From Hippopus hippopus (lineage: Eukaryota; Mollusca; Bivalvia; Cardiida; Cardiidae), in contig OX328106.1 of the NCBI GenBank assembly GCA_946811185.2, positions 32,424,426 through 32,488,425 of the forward strand: a stretch of 64,000 nt of DNA, read 5' to 3'. The notes beneath the pieces are model-generated. The model was not told where the DNA came from. It ran no database searches and saw nothing but the letters and a program-made list of their open reading frames with translations. The position numbers and the translations under genes were made by a program. Below are positions 32,830 through 43,964 of the stretch, one piece after another (within the stretch, counting starts at the first letter, position 1; every line of letters begins with the position of its first letter).

Positions 32830-33066
32830 GGCCTTTATTCGATGATTCAGTGTTCTTAGAACGTAAAAGAAATGGGCTTTGGCAGAAAAATATGAGAAAA
32901 GGAGAGAACGTTGGTGGCCAATATTTGCTTTACTTTCTTTGGTGTCTTCTGCTCTTTCAAGAGTAAATCTCTCTTTTTTTTAAATCCACATTTCATTCTT
33001 TGAGTCTGCAAATGCTTTCAACATCTACACGTCTATAAATCTGTCCCTCGAAAAGAGACTGAATTA
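32830..33066 (+). mobile_element. MITE-C, decayed copy
   Basis: AAATATGAGAAAAGGAGAGAA and GAGTCTGCAAATGCTTTCAA are the landmarks. The TTAA ends and hairpin symmetry are lost. Confidence 0.5.
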
Positions 33067-33266
33067 TCGTGTATTTGCAGTCAAATATTCTTGTGTCTCA
33101 TCGTATTGAACGCCACAAGTTTAATTAGCTGATCAGTCTTCATGCCCTAATGAGAATGGTTGTAGTCACTAACTTTTGACGAGGTCTCTGTGACCTGGGC
33201 ATGGAACATTGAATGTCTAACACTAACTTACTCGTTCCCTAATTAATCTTTTCTAAGATCTCGTAT

Positions 33267-33773
33267 ATGCCAGACATATATTTGGGACATTATCCAAAAT
33301 TGGCTTCTCAATCGACTTTGTGTCTAAAGGTAAAAGTTACCTCCTCTATCATGCGATTGCGTGTAAACGCAGACAGTAGAACTATGTGCTTCTTTCCTAG
33401 TTGCAACGAAAGCGATAAAACATGTCGGAAATATCAAATTATCCACACCAGGCTGCGTAACAAATGTAGTTCGCTAAATTTTGATCTATTCCAAAAGAAT
33501 TTAGTTGCTTCGCCTTTGTGTCAATGTGGTTGAACTGAGACTAGTCAACATTATCTTTTAGAGTGTAGGTATTATACTATCATTAGAAATAAGCTTTTTG
33601 CAACTATCGAGAATTTCACCACTGTCAGCTTGGACGTCCTGCTGTACGGTGACGAAAGCCTCACCTTTCATGAAAATGTTACGGTATTTTTAGAAGTGCA
33701 GTCTTTTATTAAGGATAGCAGAAGGTTCAAGCTATACGTGAAAATTAATTCAAGTCTTGTAACAATTTTATAA
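33267..33773 (+). pseudogene. LINE-3, C-terminal fragment of a LINE-1-like protein
   Basis: From about 33419 the frame reads KYQIIHTRLRNKCSSL and LVASPLCQCG, then an in-frame TGA at 33531, then TSQHYLLECRYY and VSLDVLLYGDESLTF to a TAA at 33771. LINE-1 has IQIIHARLRTKCSSL, VIDSPLCACG, SNQHYFFDCKYY and VSLQTLLFGDETLSL in the same order. It is therefore the zinc-binding C-terminus of a related but distinct element. The stop falls inside the C-x-C...H...C motif. Upstream of 33419 homology is weak. Confidence 0.8.
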
Positions 33774-34104
33774 TGTTTCGTCTCACCATAATATCATACA
33801 TATAAACACAGTACAGTTAATTCTATAATATTGGTTTCGAGAACATCCCACATCGCACGATATCTTAATAGTATCCTTAGCTGTCTCATTTAAATATATC
33901 TCTCTTTTTCTTTCACTCGTCAAATCATTGAATAAATGAATAAAATAGGACTTTGATACCATCAAGAATCCATGGAAAAGAACAGTATAAGCTCACGCTT
34001 CCGTTCCAATCCATTTTGTAGCATATTATATGTATATGTATTTTGTAAGTATCTTATTATATTCTTACATGTAAGAATGTTACAAATGAAATATGTTTAA
34101 ACTA
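33267..34104 (+). mobile_element. LINE-3, 5'-truncated relative of LINE-1
   Basis: Its 3' UTR shares TTCCGTTCCAATCC and the terminal AAATATGTTTAAACTA (34089-34104) with LINE-1. The 5' limit is somewhere between 33267 and 33420. The tail supplies a second, independent example of the end used by SINE S4. Confidence 0.8.
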
Positions 34105-34511
34105 AAACATGTCGCAGGCACGGGCCACATTTGTTGCTTATACTGGTGTAGTTAGCTTGAACCTGTTTGATTATGTTTTAGTGTGAATTAATTTCTACAA
34201 CTTACATGTATCTTCATCACGCTCGATGGTTGCTTCCTGCAAACAGTACTTGCGCAGTGAAGTGGGTAGTTCTAATGGTTTGCCCCCACTAATCACTTAT
34301 TTTGTTGGTTTAACACCTCTGACGTGAGAAGCCGACGATTTATCCGTACACCACTGCCGAGCTGTTATAGAAGACATTAATTAAGGCCAGTCTGCGTGAA
34401 CTGAGCATCCAGAGATTGGTTCTACGCAGTCCACATGTTCATTTTAATTTATTACCAAAAGTATCTTCACCTGCTGTTGAAAAGTATTTTCAAACCCACT
34501 TCCTCCTTCAG
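34105..34511. other. Unassigned spacer
   Basis: 407 bp. No gene or repeat family recognised. Confidence 0.35.
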
Positions 34512-34666
34512 ACCAGGGTCCGTATTCAACCATTCTTAGGGACGTTCTTAAGGAAATTCATTTGGTTTTTACAATCAGACGTTGTTTTTCTTTCATATTT
34601 CGGAAATCTTGCAGTGTAGGACTACGAATGTTCTTAAAAATAGTTGGTGAATTCGAACCCTGGTCT
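34512..34666. mobile_element. MITE-H, shortened copy
   Basis: CCAGGGTCCGTATTCAACC to GGTGAATTCGAACCCTGG are clear inverted ends. The GGCTAAACC hairpin in the middle is lost. Confidence 0.75.
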
Positions 34667-36657
34667 AAGTTTTGTTTGTGGCAATAGTTTCCTTTTGAAA
34701 ATATAGTTCCACAAGAAGAATGACTAGTTTCTCTTATTATAGTCCATTTAGTTTCTATAAAAACTAACATTTTGATCAAATGCATTCAAATGGAACAACT
34801 TCTTCATATTTTGTCTGTTTGTTTTTGTTGCAATGTAATTTATTTACAAAAACCACGCAGAAAGCTAATTTTTCATAACTTTTCATTTTCAGTTTCATGC
34901 TTTTGACCATTTAACTCTATAGTAAAATTTTAGCATTTTTGGTCTTAGCCACAGAGGAGGGAAGGACAGTTGGAGAACAGCCATAAACAATATCAAATTA
35001 TAGTAAAACCATATGTTTTTGTAGTAATTACATTCATATTTAGACTCAGTAGTGACTTTATGTACACAACTAGCACTATAAAAATAGAAACAAACATGTT
35101 AATCTCATGTTTTACAATGATCACCCTAAGGCCATAGAAATTGAATTATTTGAGTATGTATATACATTTATAAATTCTTCCAGCATCAAACAGATAGGAA
35201 TTTTATCAATCTTCCCCGCCGAAAAGATATGATACAAATTATCCATAATTTAGAGAACTGATAATATCATTCCCGAAAGAAAAGAAAGGAGGTATACCTC
35301 TTCGTGTCAATTTCTGTTTTTCGAGCAATGGTTCTTGAAAGTTACTGTCTTCAAACAATTGATAAAATGTCTGTGTAAGGGTAAGTTATTGTGAAGCTAG
35401 ATTTTCAATATGCTTGGTTTCATATGTAAATGCTTTCAAATTGACCATTGGATAGTATGCTGTTCTATTTGTTCCGCTTTCTCCACCTTTTTCGGATGTC
35501 AAAATTAACATTGAGTTTAAAGGACAAAATCATTAAAATACTGTTTTAAATTCTTCAAGTATTTTTTCTCTCGTGGTTTTTGTAAAATAATCAGATAGGT
35601 ATAAAGAAATTTCCCCCCAGCATTTTTAGATAGATGATTTTGATCCAAACGTTAGTTTTTATACCAACCAAATGGACTATACTACATTTGTTTGGATTGT
35701 ATTTATATGTCGATCCGTAAGAAATGTTAAAATTATTGATATAGAACAAGTAATCTTTCAAAATCGCTCACTGAAAACTTCTATTGGGAGGTATGCCGTC
35801 GAATAAAGTCGAAATTTGGGGTCGAAAGTATTGAGTAGCCAGTCCTTGCTAATTTCATTGATGAATGTTGTACGTAGGTGCATACCTGAAGAAGTATGTT
35901 CTTCAGACAAATATTTAACATAAAACACCAGCGGTAATTTTCAAACACGCAACAACTTCACACAAGGAATTGTTATTGTCTATATACTTTTGATCGTTCA
36001 TCAGTTTTTCCGTTGGAATAATTTCGTTGATCAATTCAGCTTAAATCATCTTGTATTCTATTGAAGAGACAGGGTTTCTCAAGTAGGATAAATCTATTTG
36101 TGGAACTTCGGCGAGAGAATTGGATAATGAAATAAATGCCTCTCCTTTCCGAAATTGAAAGTACGTACAAATGTTAATGTATTAAATTATGGTTTGTTTA
36201 CAAGCCTGTAAATCTTCGGTGGCAGGAACTTTTTTCGGTAAAGCTGTGACATTTTCTTTGATAGCGCTAGTTTCGAATGAAACGCTTGAAGATATAAATA
36301 AATGAACTGTCTCGTGAGTTTTGAACTTTAGCTGACCAGAAAATGTTTGAGACGATCGTCTTGGGATGTCACTTTTGAAGCTCATTTGAAATGCTAATGA
36401 CGCATATTTTACTTCAACGGCCATTTTTTTTCCGAATGGTAAAAGACGAACTCTTTTTTTAAAAAAAGTTTCCTTTTAAAAGGTGATTTCATTAAAATAA
36501 TTAGAAGAAATTTTGACGTAATTACTGAGGATTTTGTCCTGACTTGAAGATATCATCTGCTTGAATGTTAAATATAAATAGAGAATGAAATCTGCAGGAA
36601 AGTATATGTATTACTAGTAATACTGGCATCTGTTGGTTCACACATATATACGTAGAA
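34667..36657. other. Unassigned 2-kb AT-rich region
   Basis: The longest stretch free of the named repeats. The minus-strand frame 36182-36424 (80 codons) has no motif I recognise. No splice-supported exon could be made. Confidence 0.4.
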
Positions 36658-36800
36658 TAAAAAAATAAGGGAACCCTTGTATTTCATCTTGAACTAATTC
36701 TTTATTTTACTTAAAACATATAACAGATATGGAATCCAAGTCAATATTGAGTGTGACCTCCACGTACAACAATATCTGCACGACACCTTGGGTACTCTTA
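36658..36800 (-). pseudogene. Tc1-type transposase, last codons
   Basis: On the minus strand near 36745-36790 the translation reads CRADIVVRGGHTQY and stops, matching the typical RGGHTxY end of Tc1-family transposases. The rest of the gene is absent or unreadable. The A/T-rich sequence to the left is probably the element end. Confidence 0.6.
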
Positions 36801-36947
36801 TATTTTGGGCTACGCATATGTTTAACATTTTTACAGATATCCCTGTTTTCGACCGTACACAAAGTCAGAGCCACAAGCTTAACTCCTGGTTTTCATAAAT
36901 TGTCCTAGTCGGTCCGCAAACTTATCTATAGCATTGCAGAAGAAAAG

Positions 36948-37155
36948 TTTGAGTTGATTGAATCGTGGTTAACGCTGCTTTCAACATTATGCCATTCACA
37001 TCATGTCGACAGCTCAAACATTCATATATATCATGTATATCCTGGTTTCACCAATACTAGGCTAGTGCTCTGAAGTACCTTGCCCAATGACACTCGCATA
37101 AAAATATGCCTTCAGGTTACGAGTCTTAAACTTTACCACTGAGCAACTTAGGACC
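36948..37155 (-). mobile_element. SINE S3, copy a
   Basis: Reverse-strand copy. Head TAAGTTGCTCAGTGGTAAAG with A-box character at 37135-37155, body GCACTAGCCTAGTATTGG, tail ATAATGTTGAAAGCAGCG at the left. The B box is poorly preserved. Copies at 41967 and 59668 share the body. Confidence 0.7.
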
Positions 37156-37726
37156 CCCCAGAAGAAAGGAAGAGAAGGGAAGAACAGTAATTCTACGATA
37201 ACATTCAATTCATTGGCAGTTCTGCTGAAACGAAAAGAAGAATGATGCTTGAATATCAGAAGCGTCCAGATATCTGTGACATTCTAAGAGATTATGTTCC
37301 GTTGGCACCAGTATGAATAAATCTATTTGTATACACACGACATTACAAGGACTGATACATTGAAGCAAATGTCTGTTCCGCCACATATATCCGCAAACTA
37401 TGTATTTTCATAATCTTCATTGCTGATGTATTCTTACGTTATAAATGTGTGTGTGAATACATATTGCATATGCTGTCTATGAATACTGACAAAATACAGA
37501 GGAATATACATTTAAAACTCCTTAGTTGATATATACGAGTACACCAACAGTTTGACATCTACAGAATTCATCAATTCCTGACGGGCTCCCCCATGTTTTA
37601 TAATTCTCCTCTCATCGGTATATAGATTTCATCTCAAAGCAAAAGTTGAAAGCACTTACGGTGTTACTTTTGGGCCGAACAGAACCTCGATATTAGTAAA
37701 TTTATGAACAGGTGAAATAATACTCG
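37156..37726. other. Unassigned spacer
   Basis: 570 bp. No gene or repeat family recognised. Confidence 0.35.
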
Positions 37727-37935
37727 AATCATGCTCTGTGAAATAGGGGGCTTTATGCATCTGCGAAAAGTATCGACTCATGTCAGCCTGCGCAATCCGC
37801 GCAGGCTGAAATGGATAGAATTTTTTTTTTTTTATTTGTAAATTTTATGTGTGTCGAAGGACTATTCTACCTCAGGGTTCATTGATTGTTTTTATTGGAT
37901 TTTATGGATCCATAATTATGTGAGAGCATGACTCA
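37727..37935 (+). mobile_element. MITE-E, right-shortened copy
   Basis: ATCATGCTCTGTGAAATAGG to GAGAGCATGACTCA. A clean AGCCTGCGCAATCCGCGCAG hairpin lies near 37784. The segment between the hairpin side and the far end is partly deleted. Confidence 0.8.
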
Positions 37936-38831
37936 CATCTTTTGTAAAGGCACAGTCTCGAAAGATAAGGTAAAGAAAGCATTTCTGTGGCCCGACTCAG
38001 AGTATGAATTTTAAGATTATCAAGTGCCAGAGAATCTCTTAATTTCGTACGGCATAATGACGATATTCAAACACGAACTTGATTTATGCACTAACACTGA
38101 ATGCTATCAAATAAATAATTTTCGTATGTGCAAGAGGTCATTTAAATCACGCAGATAAAATAACAGAATTGGATCTAAGCAAGATTTACAACAACTGTGT
38201 AAAGCGGTTATCTTTGATGCCATTATTTACAGTTATTCTTGTAATGTCCTAAATAAGATGTGCAATATCAGAATTTTGTCTAACTATTCGTTATGTTGTT
38301 TTCCTTTCGATCTTTCTTCGGACTTTTCAGTCTCCTAAAAGAGAGTGAAAATAACATAAAAGCAGCTGTACAAATTTTTCTAATGAATTATATCTTTTTG
38401 TCGCAATATTGGAAAAAAATTAAATGTCTGAGATGTATGTTTAGAGCTATGAGGCCAGAACTTGTACATAACTCTTTTCCTGTTCAGTATACTGTGACTG
38501 AATACTGGATCTGCAGGATGTGAATAACAAAATCCTTTCTTCACGCATTGTATTCGTGTCCCTATTGTGAAGGTTCACCCAAAGGCTCAGGAATTAAAGG
38601 TCAGGGCTGAAGGCAAACTTGAGATGAATCTGTGAAATGAAAGAATATCGAGCTTAAAGGTAAGAAATATAATAACAACTACCACTAACTTTTTATGTTG
38701 TTGTTAGCAATGTAGTTGAAGCAATGTAAGAAATTCTGAAGTAGTCTAATCGACGAAAACTAATTCCTTAGCAGTTTCCTACAGCTAATCTTCGATTCAA
38801 TTAGCACACATGAAGGTCGCAGTCATACCTC
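37936..38831. other. Unassigned spacer
   Basis: 900 bp. The frame 38293-38523 (+, 76 codons) has no recognised motif. Confidence 0.35.
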
Positions 38832-38943
38832 TGCAGGTGCATATATGTAGTAGGACACATAGGAATGACTGTTGGTCAATCATGAAGTGCAGGTACATGT
38901 ATGTAGTAGGACACGTAGGAATGACTGTCGGTCAATCATGAAG
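38832..38943 (+). repeat. 56-bp tandem duplication
   Basis: Two units start at 38832 and 38888, sharing GTAGTAGGACAC, TAGGAATGACTGT and GGTCAATCATGAAG with only a few differences. No further copies adjoin. Confidence 0.85.
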
Positions 38944-39372
38944 TACTCCCAATGTTTCCTTAATTACAGTTACGAGCACAGGAATACAATCGGGGAAAAT
39001 GCATGGTTGACATGGCCAGGTTTAACTTACCAATCTTTCGTTGGCTAATCATGTACTTTCCCATTTGGGATTTACTTTCTTGAATAAAATGGGAATGGGG
39101 GGGGGGGGTATTAGCCCTCTACTTGGGTAATGAATAAGGTACAAAAATTAAAAAAATCGCGATCGTCTTGAAGTAAAAGACATGATTCTAAAATGAAGTG
39201 TCACTTAAGGATGGGCCTACTGTCGTATATATAAAATTGAGTACATAAGCTCACATTGTCCAAATTGTTCTCGGATTTTACTTGCACAACATTTTTGTGC
39301 AGATAGCCCTTCATGATTGTTGTACAACTTAATATTGCTAAGTTGGCTGAAGTTGACCACAGTTGGTGTTAC
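38944..39372. other. Unassigned spacer
   Basis: 430 bp with a G11-type run near 39098. No gene seen. Confidence 0.35.
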
Positions 39373-39557
39373 TTAACACTTATCGTGTTAGATAAGGTTA
39401 ATGAAACTTTCAATACAAGGATAAAAACCCTGAATAATGCTATTTCAAAGTTGTTTTATGGAGAAAAGTATCTTCTTATCGGACAGTGTAGATCAAAGAT
39501 CAGACTGCACGTTCTGTGCAGTCTGATCTTGATCTACTCAGTCCGCAAAAGGCTTAA
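39373..39557 (-). mobile_element. MITE-A, slightly shortened
   Basis: TTAACACTTATCGTGTTAG to GCAAAAGGCTTAA. The hairpin is perfect at about 39498-39530. The GGTCAGTGAGTCGCGC segment next to the right end is deleted. Confidence 0.8.
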
Positions 39558-39933
39558 TGTTACAAAGTAGAAATTCTTAATCCACATTTATTGAATTACA
39601 ACAGATTGCCAAGTTTTGTCGGAGCTCGACGTCTGAGTAGTGTTCGAAAACAACCTCCCCTTACTTATTGCAAGTAACGGAGATACCTTTAAAATTTGTC
39701 ACGTAAATTTCGTAAGTTCTGTGGCAAAGATGATGTTAAATATGTTATATATGTAGTCTTCATTCACTCTTTACAGTATTTGTTATTTACTGTAGGCCCT
39801 TTTGGAGGGAGCATTCGCTTTTAACAAGCGATTTCCTTCTTTTGCCAAAACGACTTCCGTTGTTTATAGTACATGTATTTATCTCCCATGAAATGTTTTT
39901 CATTTTGAGTATGGTAGTATATGGTGGTATAGC
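39558..39933. other. Unassigned spacer
   Basis: 375 bp. No gene or repeat family recognised. Confidence 0.35.
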
Positions 39934-39989
39934 TTTGTATAATGCATCCAGGAGATGCATTTTGCTCCCCTTTGCCAGAGCATTCCTCA
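39934..39989 (+). mobile_element. MITE-E right-end fragment
   Basis: TATAATGCATCCAGGAGATG and CTCCCCTTTGCCAGAGCATT match the last 55 bp of the 47657-47928 copy. Confidence 0.65.
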
Positions 39990-40902
39990 GTCTATTTTAA
40001 CAAGTGTCTTTTACGTTAACTCTCGTCTTCTTACGACTGGGCTCCCATGGACTCACAAAATAGCAGAACGCAACTCGATTTGTTTCACTAGGAATGGAAT
40101 AATATGCAATAGATTTGCGTCTATTTTAACTCTAGCCCATGAAAGTTTCTCTCTCCAAATGGTGTCAAATATGCAAATGAGCTGTTTTAAAACATTGTTT
40201 TATTCAGAATAGTTCCCTCTCTAAAATCATTAGCATGCCTAAAAATCGAATGCAAGAGCCTAATAAAACATCTAATAGGAATCACACTTTTTTTTCCAAT
40301 TTTTCCTTTTGTTTTTCAATTATAGACAGAAACTTTCTCTAAATATTATTTTCTAACAATGTCTGTTTTTGAAGTGACTAACACATCTCTGCAAGACGTA
40401 ATTGGGGTTGGTCACTACGCCCAAACCCTTTCTGACGTGGCAAATAATGTTTTGGGATAGAAGGAAACTTGCAAGTAAAAGATTCTTAATGTAAAAGCCA
40501 TTAATTTACTAGCGCCATAGATTTTGGCGAACATAAAATAAGCAATGTGCAGCAATTTTAATCTGTGATTTGTACCAGGCAAGACCTTCCATTGCATAGG
40601 TCTTAGGATAAAACACAATATCAATTAATCTCAGTGTAATTCGTGTCTTACGTATCAGACTGGTACATTTAATTTAGTAAAATTTGTTTCCCCACTGAAA
40701 TGTGTCGAACTTTACAACCGTGGTATAAAAGTTAAAACATTTTGTTTCAGTCGAGGTTTGATGCCAAAAAATAATAGATACAAAGAGCGATTTAATGCTT
40801 TACCATACAAACCCTTCTTGTATCTTTGTGAGCTGAACATCCGATGTACTGGTCTGCTTCACTCTTAGAAAGAAAATTTTAAGCCCATAGGCGAAAACAG
40901 TA
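39990..40902. other. Unassigned spacer
   Basis: 910 bp. Frames at 39955-40212 (+) and 40415-40624 (-) carry no recognised motif. Confidence 0.35.
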
Positions 40903-41027
40903 TTGTACGGTCAGATGGCAGGGGACTTGGAAACTTGTTTACTGCTGCGGCGAATCATGTCGCGGCTCGATATGATTCGCCACAGCAGTGAAAAAATTTC
41001 CAAGTCCCCTGCCACCTGACCGTACAA
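40903..41027. mobile_element. MITE-J, 125-bp palindrome
   Basis: TTGTACGGTCAGATGGCAGG at the left is answered by CCTGCCACCTGACCGTACAA at the right. Inner arms GCGGCGAATCATGTCG / TATGATTCGCCACAGC continue the pairing. One arm of the same element is at 62917-62985. Confidence 0.8.
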
Positions 41028-41478
41028 AGAATTTATTATATTTTCTTTCGTTCCACTCAGACAAATATAAAACAGTTATGTTCTACTGCATGGACTTATT
41101 ATGGAATAACAAACAACAGAAGTCAGTATTAGGAGTAGCAGCATAAACTACGCATTGTACTCAGAAAGTTCAAATATTTCAATTTCTAGTGAAATACCTG
41201 CTAATCATCAGGTTAACATGAACGTAATATTTAACATGAATAAATAACAATACAGAACTGTATACAATAATCATGTAATTCCCTCAGAAATGAGAACATA
41301 GGGAAAAACTGGTGGGTGGGCGGGTTATAAGGCAATTGTGAATCCGTCTGTAGTCTAGCCGTCGAATGACCAGAGTAAAGCCGCTCTCTCTAATTATAAT
41401 ACAACGAGAAGCGCAAACTTGTGCGCAACATACACTCGACAGAGTATCATTAGTAGCAAAGCACCCGACATAAATATA
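41028..41478. other. 450-bp segment absent from the sister unit
   Basis: Comparison with 62897-62917 shows MITE-J directly against the duplicated element there, so this stretch is an insertion in one copy or a deletion in the other. TATAATAAATTC-type sequence borders it. No gene; a 68-codon minus-strand frame at 41284-41490 is unsupported. Confidence 0.5.
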
Positions 41479-41602
41479 TTTATATTGCAAAGTTTTACCA
41501 TTCTAATGTGTATTCAGCAAAATTTCCCCGTTTATGTTCCCACGAATTGAGTACGCTGACGACATAGAATTTCCCTTCTGAGTGCCCATATTCAATGAAA
41601 AC

Positions 41603-41626
41603 TGACGTCACTGAGAACTGACGTCA
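41603..41626. promoter_or_regulatory. Paired CRE-like sites
   Basis: Two perfect TGACGTCA palindromes 16 bp apart. TGACGTCA is the established full CREB/ATF binding site. The pair and its spacing are kept in the sister copy (62757-62764, 62773-62780). Binding in this animal is inference. Confidence 0.5.
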
Positions 41627-41710
41627 CTGAAACTTTGGTAAAACGCACAGTTTGGTGGATGAACTTGATGATGTCACTGCGATAGGCATTCGTCATATTT
41701 TTATTTGAGC

Positions 41711-41737
41711 ATGGATTTAAACAACTTCAAGGTAAGT
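41711..41737 (+). other. Possible mini first exon: ATG plus splice donor
   Basis: ATG GAT TTA AAC AAC TTC AAG encodes MDLNNFK and is followed directly by GTAAGT, a strong 5' splice-site consensus. It lies 85 bp downstream of the CRE pair. In the sister copy a 446-bp insertion splits the same seven codons. No downstream exon could be identified, so this may be chance. Confidence 0.25.
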
Positions 41738-41966
41738 AACTATGCATTTTAATGATTTGTTGTCAAAAAGTAAACGACCATTAGTTGTCTCAAAGGAGCA
41801 TTAGGTTATCCTTTTAACGTTACAGTGATTTAGTTAAGACACTTCACAATTTGCTGATAGACAGATGGCTCGTTGTAACCCCGTGTATTTGTTTTAGAAT
41901 GACAACAAACGATAAAATATATACATGTAAATATAGATCTAGTCGTTTATTTTCAAAAATAATTCA

Positions 41967-42111
41967 CAGGAGTGTGCTTGGGCAAGACACTTCAGAGCCC
42001 TAGCCTAGTACTGGTGAAACCCAGGGAAACATGAATATGTGAGCTGTCGCAGTGATATGACTGAAATAATGTTGAAAGCGGCGTAAAACACCATTCAAAC
42101 AAACAAACAAA
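41967..42111 (+). mobile_element. SINE S3, copy b, with 14-bp target duplication
   Basis: The 5'-truncated body GCCCTAGCCTAGTACTGG runs to the tail GATATGACTGAAATAATG and (AAAC)n. It is flanked by perfect TCAAAAATAATTCA at 41953-41966 and 42112-42125. The sister copy near 61988 has the uninterrupted site, confirming the insertion. Confidence 0.9.
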
Positions 42112-42365
42112 TCAAAAATAATTCATTCTTTCCACTTGAATGACAACTATCAAGGGAAACTAGAAACATTATCGTAACGTACTTAGTATACATGTATGTC
42201 TTGTGGGCGGCTTGTATCGATCGATGCCGCCATTTTGGATGTTGTGTTGAAAGTGTAGTCATGTATACGGGAAACTGCTTTTACGTGGATTTTTGCTAGC
42301 GTACACGACGGTGCATATTATCATATCAGATTGCGAGAAATTTCTTTGCAGTATAATAAAGTGTT

Positions 42366-42539
42366 TTGTAGACTGCATGGATCAAGATCTGACAGAACGT
42401 GCAGACTGATACTAGATCTGTACCGTCCGCTTGTTTAGTCAATTCAACAAGATGTCTTTTTTTTTTCTAAATTTGAGTGCATTGCGTTGTCAGCAGTCGA
42501 CAGAGGACAAGCTTATAGTTTGGGCGTGGAAAGAGTTAA
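42366..42539 (-). mobile_element. MITE-B, left part missing
   Basis: GGATCAAGATCTGACAGAAC starts a damaged hairpin. TTGGGCGTGGAAAGAGTTAA is the terminal repeat. It starts about 6 bp after the preceding element's end. Confidence 0.65.
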
Positions 42540-42679
42540 TAGAGGAACGAACACGTACGTTATGGAAAGGTCTTGTTGCAAAGGAGATCAGCGATGACCG
42601 TGAAAATGTCAGTCGAATTCAACCTACTTCAATCAAGTCCTTGCTTTTAGACGGCCCCATGATGATTGCTACTTCTCTT

Positions 42680-42906
42680 TCAAACCTTTACCAAACAATC
42701 CTGTATTGTAAAGACCCTGAAGAAAAAAATCTTAAGAAAAAACATTGTGGAAAAAGGAGAAAATGCTTATAACCAGCATTTTCTCATCTTCCCACAATGT
42801 CTTCCACTCTCCCAAAGACAACCATCATCATTTGAGCCAAAATAAGTAGTTGCCTGAAACAGCTTTGAATTTGGACGAATTTAAACTTTGGGAAGCGTAA
42901 GATTAA
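42680..42906 (+). mobile_element. MITE-C copy
   Basis: CTTTACCAAACAATCCTG to GGGAAGCGTAAGATTAA, hairpin at 42756-42790 with one mismatch. The 113-codon frame starting at 42431 runs through MITE-B and this element and is not a gene. Confidence 0.75.
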
Positions 42907-42908
42907 TG

Positions 42909-43066
42909 CAGTATTCATCTACGCTATCAAGATATGTTGAAATTTTTCCACATGAGTGCATTATGCTCGCAATGCTGTTGTCTTCAGTAATTCGGAGATT
43001 CAAAGAAATATATCAGATATTCAAACCAGAATAACTCCAGTTCTTTAGGCTTAAATGTCTCAGGAC
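42909..43066 (+). repeat. Direct repeat, first copy
   Basis: Matches 43550-43692 in the same orientation: ATCAAGATATGTTGAAATTT versus ATCAAGATATGCTGACATTT, CACATGAGTGCATT in both, TTCAGATATTC-like words, and TTTAGGCTTAAATG versus CATTTAAGCC at the end. The two copies bracket MITE-C at 43079-43307. Confidence 0.7.
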
Positions 43067-43078
43067 CCATTTTAACCC

Positions 43079-43307
43079 TTAACCCTTTACCACACAAGCC
43101 CGACTTTTAACTACCATGAGAAAGAAAGCTTTAGAAAACAATGTGGGAAAACGAGAAAATGCTGGTAATCAGCATTTTCTCCTTTTCCCACAATGTTTTC
43201 TACCCTTCCAATTGCGAATTTCAGTTTTTGGGTTACATTTAATTTGTCGTCTGCAAATGCTTTGGATTTCCGCAAGTCTAAAATTTTGTCGTCTGGTAAA
43301 GAGTTAA
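43079..43307 (+). mobile_element. MITE-C, best full-length copy
   Basis: Starts TTAACCCTTTACCACACAAG and ends TCGTCTGGTAAAGAGTTAA, so both TTAA sites and inverted CCCTTTACC / GGTAAAGAG termini are intact. A hairpin of GGGAAAACGAGAAAATGCTG type is at 43143-43190. The landmark TTGTCGTCTGCAAATGCTTT is in the right half. Confidence 0.9.
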
Positions 43308-43964
43308 ACTGCTAAATAAATGAAACGAAAATAACTGATACGTTTTTGGATCTTCTCGCAGAAGAGTTCAGCAATAATCTAAAAACAGCCAAATCAAACC
43401 TATTCCCGGTCCAAGCCATTAGATTTTCTGTCCATACATATATAGCATACGAAACCCTGGTACCGTGATGATTGGCTTTTCTTTCTAACGCTAATGCAAT
43501 ATTCACCCATCCCGAAATAAAGAGATTTCCTTGCACATAACGTTGGTCGAAATATACATCAAGATATGCTGACATTTTTTCACATGAGTGCATTTTGTCC
43601 CAAATGCTTTTGTCCACAGTAAATCAGAGGATTGCCTATGAATTGCTTCAGATATTCTTACCAGAATATCTTCGTATTCTTTCATTTAAGCCAAAGCCAC
43701 TGTGTAACTTTTAAAACTGGTGTAGGCTTTATCGAGTCCGAGCATAATCCGAAGGTGCCGTGATGGCTCCATTCTAAAACCTTTGGCATGCCAGGAGGAA
43801 CCGAATTTATGAATGATGAAAGTTTGACTAAAATCAGAAAACCGTGTGTCTGTCCCTGGATATTTGTTTCAAACTTGACACTACTTTTGACAGGGCACAA
43901 GATTATCAGTTGACAGAATCAATACAGGCTTTGGTAAACCGTGAAACATTAACTGTGGGTCAGT
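43308..43964. other. Region with direct repeat copy two and an unassigned minus-strand frame
   Basis: Bases 43550-43692 repeat 42909-43066. A 101-codon minus-strand frame (43312-43617) contains YFDQRYVQGNLFISGW. I do not recognise a family. It has no ATG context, splice support or conserved partner here, so I do not call it a gene. Confidence 0.35.

Larger units (their letters stand above)
41479..42359 (-). mobile_element. TTTGCAGTATAATAA-TIR element, copy 1
   Basis: Inverted ends are TTATATTGCAAA (about 41480) and TTTGCAGTATAATAA (42345-42359). Without its SINE (41967-42111) it is about 720 bp. It matches 61713-62911 in reverse complement throughout. It contains two TGACGTCA sites (41603-41610, 41619-41626), an ATG followed seven codons later by GTAAGT (41711-41737), and GCCGCCATTTTG (42226-42237), all also found in the other copy. 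Confidence 0.8.

Noticed and set aside
42431..42772. 113-codon plus-strand frame
   Set aside because: Runs through MITE-B and MITE-C sequence, ending in the MITE-C hairpin.
43312..43617. 101-codon minus-strand frame with YFDQRYVQGNLFISGW
   Set aside because: Looks protein-like but matches no family I know and lacks splice or homolog support here; listed only as unassigned.
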